Source: Syntrophaceae bacterium UBA2188 (GTDB lineage: Bacteria; Desulfobacterota; BSN033; UBA1163). Taken from it: DNA of 22,885 nucleotides. Location of the stretch: assembly GCA_002327985.1 (NCBI GenBank), contig DCVM01000077.1:1-22885 (forward strand), in the 5' to 3' direction. The position numbers and the translations under genes were made by a program. The notes under the pieces are model-generated. The model had not been told where the DNA came from. It was given only the letters and a program-made list of their open reading frames with translations, and did not search any database. Shown here in pieces: positions 8,401 through 13,648 of the stretch (the stretch's first letter is position 1; each line of letters starts with the position of its first letter).

Positions 8401-10023
8401 ATGGAAAGCTTAAGTTATAAAAGAGTATCAAAAGGTGAGATGAGAGGTTGGATGAGAGGAGATATCTTAGATCATCTCCCTCAAACTTTTTTTGGCGATC
8501 CCTTCACTTCAATTCAAGAGATAGGAGGAGAAGGGATCAAAGAGTCGAAGTGGAGAAGGGCAGACCTTTTTTGTCTTCCAAACGGCAGGAAGATTTTTTT
8601 AAAAAGAGATAAAACCAAGGACTGGATGGAGGGCTTGAAATATCTTTTTTTCCCCTCCAAAGGAAAGAAAGAATTCCTCATCGCTTCTCAATTAGGGAAG
8701 AGAAACCTCAATATCCCTCAACCCTTGGGCTGGATGGAAAGAACCCGAAAAGGCTGGGTCAGTGAAAGTTATTATCTTTCAGAGGCCATCGGGACGGGGC
8801 TTTCATTCATCGAAGAGGTTACAAAATCGAAGGAACCACGTTCGATCATTGAATTGGCCAATACGGTCAAGAAATTTCAGGATGCTGGGTTATTTCATCA
8901 GGATCTTCACGGGGGAAACTTTTTGTGGGATGGAGACTCCCTCTTCCTCACCGATTTACATCGTGCCAAAATCGTAAAACCTCTCTCCTTGACCCAGAGG
9001 TTATGGAATGTCTCGCACCTCTTTCATTCCTTAAGATCGATATGGAGGGAAGAGGAACAACTCCAATTCCTGAATCACTATTTTGAGGGAAAAATCGACG
9101 ATTCCCAAAAAAGAGGGCTGCTCCTTCAAAAGATTTATCCTGTCATGGGCCGTCTTCAAAAGAGGCAGTGGCAAAGCCGAACAAAACGGTGCCTGAAGGA
9201 AAGCACAGAGTTTACCGTTCAGGAGGAGAAGGGGATTCGATATTTTCATCGAAGGGATTTCCCCCTCGAGCGTCTCAAAAGAGTGATGGCAAAGCATCAA
9301 GAACGGCTAAGAGAAAATCCCTTTTCCCTGATCAAACATTCCCCAAAGGTGAACGTCTCCCTATGGGAGGACGAAGGGGAAAGGATTTGTTTGAAGCAGT
9401 TCTGCTACCCTACTTTCTGGGGGTGGGTAAAAGACCGGTTCCGTCGTTCGAAAGGGCTTAAGGCATGGATGGGAGCCAATGGTATGCGGGCAAGAGGCTT
9501 CCCCTCTCTTAAATCCCTGGCCCTGGCCGAGAAAAGAAACTGGTTAGGGGTGAAGGAGAGTTTTTTCTTCATGGAAGCTCCGGCAGAAGAACAAGAGATG
9601 GATCGATATATTTTAAAAGGGTTTAAGGATATAAATCTAAAGAGGCTTTTTATTAAGACATTTGCCCGTTGGCTTGACCGTCTTCATAAAATGAATTTGT
9701 ATCATAGGGACATGAAGACTTGCAATGTCCTCATTTCTGAGAGGGGCGGGGGTTGGGATTTCCATCTTCTTGATTTCGAGGATATCCGGATGAATGCAGA
9801 GGTGAATCAGAAAAAATTGTTCAGAAATTTTCTCCAGCTTAATACCTCCACTCCTAAGGTAATAACCAGGGTTGACCGCTTCAGATTTTTTAGTGAATAT
9901 CACCGGCTCAACCCCATTGTCAAAGACCGAAATAGTTTTCTTAAGGAGTTGATAGACAAAAGCCGCCAAAGGGGCTTAGTTTATATCTCGCCCGATGGAG
10001 TCGTCATGGAGACCATGGGATAA
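8401..10023 (+). CDS. Tandem double WaaP/Kdo-kinase-like protein
   Basis: Cytoplasmic-looking 540 aa protein made of two successive kinase-fold domains of the lipopolysaccharide kinase (WaaP/Kdo kinase) type, which phosphorylate LPS core sugars. Domain 1 (about 35–260) has K68 (KIFLKRD), HQD 166–168 with N173 (HQDLHGGN), and D185 in the WaaP-like TDLHRAK. Domain 2 (about 310–520) has K332 (ICLKQF), HRD 435–437 with N442 (HRDMKTCN) and D458 (LLDFEDIR). Both domains keep the ATP-binding lysine, catalytic aspartate and metal-binding Asn and Asp, so both may be active. The usual bacterial arrangement is one domain per protein. The start ATG 8401 follows GAGAGG by 4 nt. Target sugars are unknown; LPS core is inferred from the neighbours. 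Confidence 0.83.
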   Translation: MESLSYKRVSKGEMRGWMRGDILDHLPQTFFGDPFTSIQEIGGEGIKESKWRRADLFCLPNGRKIFLKRDKTKDWMEGLKYLFFPSKGKKEFLIASQLGKRNLNIPQPLGWMERTRKGWVSESYYLSEAIGTGLSFIEEVTKSKEPRSIIELANTVKKFQDAGLFHQDLHGGNFLWDGDSLFLTDLHRAKIVKPLSLTQRLWNVSHLFHSLRSIWREEEQLQFLNHYFEGKIDDSQKRGLLLQKIYPVMGRLQKRQWQSRTKRCLKESTEFTVQEEKGIRYFHRRDFPLERLKRVMAKHQERLRENPFSLIKHSPKVNVSLWEDEGERICLKQFCYPTFWGWVKDRFRRSKGLKAWMGANGMRARGFPSLKSLALAEKRNWLGVKESFFFMEAPAEEQEMDRYILKGFKDINLKRLFIKTFARWLDRLHKMNLYHRDMKTCNVLISERGGGWDFHLLDFEDIRMNAEVNQKKLFRNFLQLNTSTPKVITRVDRFRFFSEYHRLNPIVKDRNSFLKELIDKSRQRGLVYISPDGVVMETMG

Positions 10024-10028
10024 AGAGA

Positions 10029-10287
10029 ATGGATAGACGGTTTTTAGAAATGGCCCCTCAGTCCTGGGCCCAGATCGCCATTCTCCTTTGAGAGGAAAAA
10101 AGAGAGCGTCATTCCTGTCTCTTTCTGGTATTTCAGTTTGGCCGGAGGATTGATCGTCCTTTTTTATGCCATTTATCGCATGGACCCGGTTTTTATCCTG
10201 GCCTATCTGCCAGGAAATTTTATTTATTTGAGAAATCTCTATTTTATTCACAAGAAAAAGAAAATCTCCCCCAAGCCTGTTGCATAA
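10029..10287 (+). pseudogene. LAB_N (lipid A biosynthesis N-terminal domain) gene with internal deletion
   Basis: The frame ending at TAA 10285–10287 encodes about 65 residues that read as the second half of a LAB_N protein (ERKKESVIPVSFWYFSL, then AGGLIVLFYAIYRMDPVFI and IYLRNLYFI), but it has no start codon and meets a stop at 10045. A different frame has ATG 10029 and about 20 residues up to TGA 10089–10091 (ending SWAQIAILL), which resembles the start of such a protein. The middle (the usual GxxGQxxFxxRFxxQW stretch) is missing, so an internal deletion with frameshift is the simplest reading. LAB_N proteins are small membrane proteins associated with lipid A or glycolipid genes, which fits the block. 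Homology is recognised by eye only. Confidence 0.72.
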
Positions 10288-10302
10288 TAAAGAGAGGATG
10301 TC

Positions 10303-10869
10303 ATGGACAATAAGAGGATATCTTGGCAGAGGAAGGCCCGACGGATTCCGCTTTTCATCGGAGCCGTTTTATTGGTGATCTTTGCAAAACCCCAATTTCC
10401 AGGGATCTTGATCGGGATGATTTTGATCTTTTTAGGGGAGGGCCTTCGCCTCTGGGCAGCTGGTCATCTTCAAAAGAACGAGATTCTGACCGTGACAGGG
10501 CCTTATGCCTATGTCAAAAATCCGCTTTACATCGGTTCGATTTTCATCACAGCCGGTTTTTGTATCCTGGCGGACAATATCTATCTTCTAACAGCGGGCT
10601 TCTTTATGTTCTGCTTCCATTATATTCCTTATAAAAAAAAGGTGGAGGGAGATCGGTTAAGAAGAATCTTTGGGAATCAATTTGAGGATTATGATGAGAA
10701 GGTTCCGGATTACCTTCCCCGATGGACTCCCTATTCAAACAGAAAGGTCACCTGGCAATTTAGAAGCCTTATTGAGAACAGCGAGGAGGGAATTCTCCTC
10801 ATCGTTCTTGCTGGGATTGTTTTGATCCTAAGTCGCCCGTATTGGGGTCTCATTTTCTCACTGTCATGA
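10303..10869 (+). CDS. Isoprenylcysteine carboxyl methyltransferase (ICMT/PEMT)-family membrane protein
   Basis: Integral membrane protein of 188 aa with about five hydrophobic segments (for example residues 15–45, 75–105 and 165–187). The family signature is GPYAYVKNPLYIGS near residues 66–79, and the C-terminal part has the expected EGDRLRRIFGNQFEDY followed by KVPDYLP, where acidic and aromatic residues surround the SAM site. Proteins of this fold methylate lipids, isoprenylcysteines or other membrane-embedded groups; bacterial members mostly have unknown substrates. ATG 10303 has AGAGAGG 5 nt upstream. The stop overlaps the ATG of a possible 38-codon ORF (ATGA). Its place between LPS-kinase-like genes suggests a lipid or glycolipid substrate, which is an inference. 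Confidence 0.82.
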   Translation: MDNKRISWQRKARRIPLFIGAVLLVIFAKPQFPGILIGMILIFLGEGLRLWAAGHLQKNEILTVTGPYAYVKNPLYIGSIFITAGFCILADNIYLLTAGFFMFCFHYIPYKKKVEGDRLRRIFGNQFEDYDEKVPDYLPRWTPYSNRKVTWQFRSLIENSEEGILLIVLAGIVLILSRPYWGLIFSLS

Positions 10870-10982
10870 ACAAAAAGCAGCGGGTCACAGTGGAATTTGG
10901 TCTTTTGGGCTGGATGGGGGAGTTTAAATCAAACGGATCGATGATAACTTGGGAGGATTTGAGTGAGCAGGGAGGACATTGA
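10866..10982 (+). CDS. Possible small ORF (38 aa), unrecognised
   Basis: Short frame whose ATG overlaps the stop of the ICMT-like gene (ATGA) and whose end overlaps the first 20 nt of the next kinase-like gene. Both overlaps are typical of translational coupling. The product would be hydrophilic with two tryptophans and has no recognisable domain. It has no ribosome site of its own apart from termination–reinitiation. It could be a real small protein, a coupling leader, or chance. Confidence 0.25.
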   Translation: MNKKQRVTVEFGLLGWMGEFKSNGSMITWEDLSEQGGH

Positions 10983-11574
10983 AAAGGGTTCAGTCAACCT
11001 GACCAAGGGAAAATTCGGCAAGCCTGACCTGAACCGGATCGAGATCGAGGGTCGATCCTTAATGGTGAAGGATGTCCGAAAAAAGAATTTTTTCTTACGG
11101 TGGACATTGGGGCTTTGGTTGATTCATAAGGAGTGGAAGATCTATTCCCAACTCGCTGGGATGAAAGGCATTCCACAGCCGTTCGAGCGAATTGACCGTT
11201 TTGCCTTTTCGATGGAGTTCATTCCGGGGAGACCCATTCTGAGAGGGGAGCCTCTTCCTGCTTCCTTTTTCTCTGACTTGAAGCATGCGCTCAGGGAAGT
11301 TCATCGCAGGGGAGTGGTCCATTTAGATTTGAGACATAAGGGGAATATCCTCATTTCTGAAGACGGAGAACCCTTCCTCATCGATTTCAACAGCAGTTTT
11401 GCCTTTAAAGAAAAAGGATTCATGAGGCGTTACCTCTTCCCTCTGCTGCAGTGGGTGGATGAGGGGGGATTGCTGAAACTGAAAGAAAGAATTTCTCCCT
11501 CCTCGTTGACTCCTGAAGAACTTGCCTTCCTCAAACGGTTCAATCGCCTTCGAAAACTCTGGATCTTCAATTGA
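10963..11574 (+). CDS. Kinase-fold (RIO/Kdo-kinase-like) protein, single domain
   Basis: Small (203 aa) protein kinase-like fold protein. Visible elements are K36 (LMVKDV) as ATP lysine, E57 in the helix C position, the catalytic loop H120-L-D122 with N128 (VVHLDLRHKGNILI), and D141 in LIDFNSSF as metal ligand. The whole catalytic set is present although the domain is near the lower size limit for this fold. It begins at GTG 10963, 8 nt after GGGAGG. It closes the plus-strand glycan block. Together with the tandem protein at 8401 it makes three kinase-fold domains within about 3 kb. Phosphorylation of an LPS core sugar is the likeliest role by context; protein-kinase activity is not excluded. 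Confidence 0.8.
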   Translation: MSREDIEKGSVNLTKGKFGKPDLNRIEIEGRSLMVKDVRKKNFFLRWTLGLWLIHKEWKIYSQLAGMKGIPQPFERIDRFAFSMEFIPGRPILRGEPLPASFFSDLKHALREVHRRGVVHLDLRHKGNILISEDGEPFLIDFNSSFAFKEKGFMRRYLFPLLQWVDEGGLLKLKERISPSSLTPEELAFLKRFNRLRKLWIFN

Positions 11575-11662
11575 ATCGGAACCGTGAGTCAGACCCCAGA
11601 CCCCAGAACTGAAAGGCCAATCCATCCATGCATTTCGACCTCTTTTCCTGAAACAATTCTGA

Positions 11663-11691
11663 TTGGATTTTACCTCCTTTTATGATATGTT
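11663..11691 (+). promoter_or_regulatory. Putative promoter for the MntA/HepT pair
   Basis: TTGGAT (11663–11668), a 17 bp spacer and TATGTT (11686–11691); an overlapping TATGAT at 11681–11686 is the other possible -10 box. Either choice puts the transcription start within about 6 nt of the ATG at 11698. No Shine–Dalgarno is seen before that ATG, which suggests a leaderless or nearly leaderless mRNA. The -35 box is weak. Confidence 0.4.
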
Positions 11692-11697
11692 TTATAC

Positions 11698-12114
11698 ATG
11701 ATCAGATTTAAAAAAATCCCAGAAGACATCCTTCAAAGAATTGATCTCTTAACCGATCTTCTCATGGAAGACTCCAATATCATCTTTGCCTATCTCTTTG
11801 GAAGTTTGGTAAGAGACCAAAGGAAACCTTTGAGCGATGTCGATTTGGGCATCTATGTGAAGGATATAAAAGGATTAAACTATCTTTCGTTATTCAATAA
11901 AATTTCACAAATTCTCTGTACCGATGAGATCGATTTGGTAGTTCTAAATTCCGCACCCATTAGCTTCGCTGGAAGGATCTTGCAGAAAAGAAAAATTTTG
12001 GTCGATAAAGACCCTTTTCTGAGACACCAATACGAATCCCGAATACTGAGAGAATTTTTTGATTTTTCCATAAAGGAAAAAGAGATTCTCCACAGGAGGT
12101 ATGGCATTGGTTGA
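11698..12114 (+). CDS. mntA: MntA-like minimal nucleotidyltransferase antitoxin
   Basis: Minimal nucleotidyltransferase of the polymerase-beta fold (138 aa). The motif GS(x10)DxD is at G35–S36 (LFGSLVRD) and D47/D49 (SDVDLGIY), with the third carboxylate D79 in DEIDLVVLN. In characterised MntA/HepT (type VII) modules this protein adds AMP groups to a tyrosine of HepT and so blocks the toxin. The gene immediately precedes and overlaps the HepT-like gene in the usual antitoxin-first order. There is no ribosome site before ATG 11698 and a putative promoter ends just upstream, so a leaderless transcript is possible. The pair sits at the distal end of the plus-strand block, separated from the last glycan gene by 123 bp. 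Confidence 0.88.
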   Translation: MIRFKKIPEDILQRIDLLTDLLMEDSNIIFAYLFGSLVRDQRKPLSDVDLGIYVKDIKGLNYLSLFNKISQILCTDEIDLVVLNSAPISFAGRILQKRKILVDKDPFLRHQYESRILREFFDFSIKEKEILHRRYGIG

Positions 12115-12541
12115 TAAGCTCTTGGTAGGGAGGAAACTTGCTCAGATAGATACCTATCTTAAACAGGTTGGGGATTTCTCAAAGATTTCTCTGATTCAAT
12201 ATAAAAAGAATTGGAAAACCCAGAGGATTGTTGAGAGGACATTACATATTCTTATTGAGGTTTGTATCGATATTGCGAATCACATTATTTCTGATCAGGA
12301 GATGAGGCTACCGACCGGGTATGCCGATACATTTAAGGTTTTGATGGATAATAAGGTGATTGGCAAAAAGTTATGCGGAACCCTTGAAAAGATGGCAAAA
12401 TTCAGAAATGTCGTTGTCCATCAATACGAAACAATAGATCCCATGATTGTTGTTTCAATTCTTCACCGGAATTTAGATGATTTTAAAAAATATAAAAAAG
12501 CGATCATCAAATACTTGTCCTCCCAAGAGGAAAGAAAATAA
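12107..12541 (+). CDS. hepT: HepT-like (DUF86) ribonuclease toxin
   Basis: All-helical HepT/DUF86 protein (144 aa), the RNase toxin partner of MntA. The active-site RX4HXY is intact: R100, H105 and Y107 (RNVVVHQY), and the tyrosine is the residue that MntA AMPylates. The ATG at 12101 has GGAGG (12095–12099) only 1 nt before it, which is too close. The in-frame TTG at 12107 lies 7 nt from the same site and gives the family-like N-terminus MVDKLLVGRKLAQ, so TTG 12107 is preferred. With that start the overlap with the MntA-like gene is 8 bp. The product is expected to be cytoplasmic. The module looks complete and potentially functional. Confidence 0.86.
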   Translation: MVDKLLVGRKLAQIDTYLKQVGDFSKISLIQYKKNWKTQRIVERTLHILIEVCIDIANHIISDQEMRLPTGYADTFKVLMDNKVIGKKLCGTLEKMAKFRNVVVHQYETIDPMIVVSILHRNLDDFKKYKKAIIKYLSSQEERK

Positions 12542-13195
12542 CCTACCCACCGTTCTCATCGTCTCACGTCAAGGCTCCACTCCTAAAATTGGAATATCTT
12601 CCTATCCCCATCACTCTTTATGTTCTACGTGGGCAATGAAGTTGTTTTGGGGCCTGTGTCCTCTCCTTCCGTTAAGGGTCCCACCATCTACATTTTATTC
12701 CTGTTCAAATCTGCACAGCCGTCTATTGGATTTGGCCTTGATTGGACCTGAAACCTCATAAAATTCTTAATGATTGAACTTCCGCCGAGAACAGGGAGTT
12801 GAGTGAGGATGTCACAGCCAACTATGGCCCTGATGGTAAACTGTCGGGTATAGAGATCCTGAATGCAAGTGTTGTTTTAGGCGAAAGGCTAAATAAGGTG
12901 ATTGTAGAAGTGAATCCTATCCAACACGCCGCTGTTCAATAACACGGTTAAGGTCAATGAGCGCTCTATTGGGAAATGATGCTTGTCCTCGGTTACATAA
13001 ACAACAAAGTCCTTTTAGAATTTGCCACTATTACGCCTTACCCCAAGATTACAACATTAAAGCACTGGATACTCATAAAAGTATTAGGAAATCGGGGGCG
13101 GGTTCACATTAGTGGTTAACCATCGCACTTCGGGAGGATGTGGATACCTCCTGGTTATGCCTATTCATACAAGATTGTTCATCACCCATATTCCA
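12542..13195. other. 654 bp region without an intact gene; decayed DNA
   Basis: Lies between the HepT-like gene and the convergent ybeY gene. It holds one recognisable remnant (DUF2283, 12770–12942). The first 230 bp are pyrimidine-rich and give no recognisable protein in any frame; a minus-strand frame around 12640–12760 reads protein-like but is interrupted by a stop. A frame starting at ATG 12976 (about 47 codons) is unrecognised. The region looks like eroded accessory genes. No promoter, RNA gene or transposase remnant was identified. Confidence 0.6.
12770..12942 (+). pseudogene. Frameshifted DUF2283-family gene
   Basis: The frame ending at TAA 12940–12942 encodes VTANYGPDGKLSGIEILNAS and then about 20 more residues, the core of the small DUF2283 family found near toxin–antitoxin and other mobile accessory genes. 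That frame is closed by a TGA just upstream and has no good start. ATG 12770 opens a neighbouring frame of ten residues (MIELPPRTGS) that would join it if about one base were restored near 12795. It appears to be a broken gene. Family assignment is by eye. Confidence 0.6.
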
Positions 13196-13648
13196 TCAAT
13201 CCAATATTCCATTATCCCAGCATTTCTGAAACAGTTCTTTCTGTTTGAGGGTCATCTCCCGAGACCCTTTTTTTGTTCCTTCGTGTTCATAACCCACCAA
13301 GTGCAGGATTCCATGGACCATCAGAAGGATGACCATTTCCATCTGGTTCAGGCCAAACCGATTGGATTGGCGCCTTGCCGTTTCAACCGAAATCACCAAA
13401 TCTCCAAGAAGGTGGGGATGAAGGGTTGAGAACTCTCCCTTCCTCATGGGAAAAGCTAGGACGTTGGTCGGTTTATCCCGATAGAGGTATCGTCGATTCA
13501 ATACTTGAATCTGAAGGTCGTTGACAAACAGGAGACTGATCTCAGCCTCAGGAAGCCCCAACTCGGTCAATATCTTTTGAACCACTCTTCTTATTTTTCT
13601 TAAGTTTAAGGGGATACGTTTTTGCCGATTTCGAATCCAGATCTTCAT
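13196..13648 (-). CDS. ybeY: Endoribonuclease YbeY (16S rRNA maturation factor)
   Basis: Zinc-dependent endoribonuclease needed for 16S rRNA 3' maturation and ribosome quality control. The zinc site H112-x3-H116-x5-H122 is intact (HGILHLVGYEH), and the N-terminal half has ISLLFVNDLQI and the family-typical RDKPTNVLAFPM. At 150 aa it is normal length. The ATG at 13648 is chosen because it gives the expected N-terminus and is preceded by AGAGGA; the frame is open to an ATG at 13696 but those 16 residues are unlikely to be used. The gene starts about 100 nt inside the 3' end of pgpH, an unusually long overlap that ties its translation to pgpH. The usual downstream partners corC and lnt are not adjacent. 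Confidence 0.93.
   Translation of the reverse strand: MKIWIRNRQKRIPLNLRKIRRVVQKILTELGLPEAEISLLFVNDLQIQVLNRRYLYRDKPTNVLAFPMRKGEFSTLHPHLLGDLVISVETARRQSNRFGLNQMEMVILLMVHGILHLVGYEHEGTKKGSREMTLKQKELFQKCWDNGILD
13248..13274 (+). terminator. Possible plus-strand intrinsic terminator inside ybeY
   Basis: On the plus strand AGGGTC (13248–13253), a 9 nt loop and GACCCT (13263–13268) are followed by a T-run to 13274. It would stop plus-strand transcripts arriving from the HepT-like gene before they run antisense through ybeY. It lies within the 3' coding part of ybeY, so the match may be a by-product of its codons. Confidence 0.3.

Noticed and set aside
11590..11607. Short tandem cagaccc/agacccc repeat before the MntA-like gene.
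   Set aside because: Only two to two and a half units; too short to interpret and not CRISPR-like.
12477..12761. 95-codon plus-strand frame overlapping the HepT 3' end.
   Set aside because: Starts inside hepT in another frame, has no ribosome site, and the translation has skewed, non-protein-like composition. Treated as chance.
12976..13122. About 47-codon frame from ATG 12976, considered as a HicA-like or other toxin fragment.
   Set aside because: No diagnostic residues found; resemblance too weak to name.
13112..13429. 105-codon plus-strand frame opposite ybeY.
   Set aside because: Lies antisense to the confident ybeY gene and has no recognisable features.
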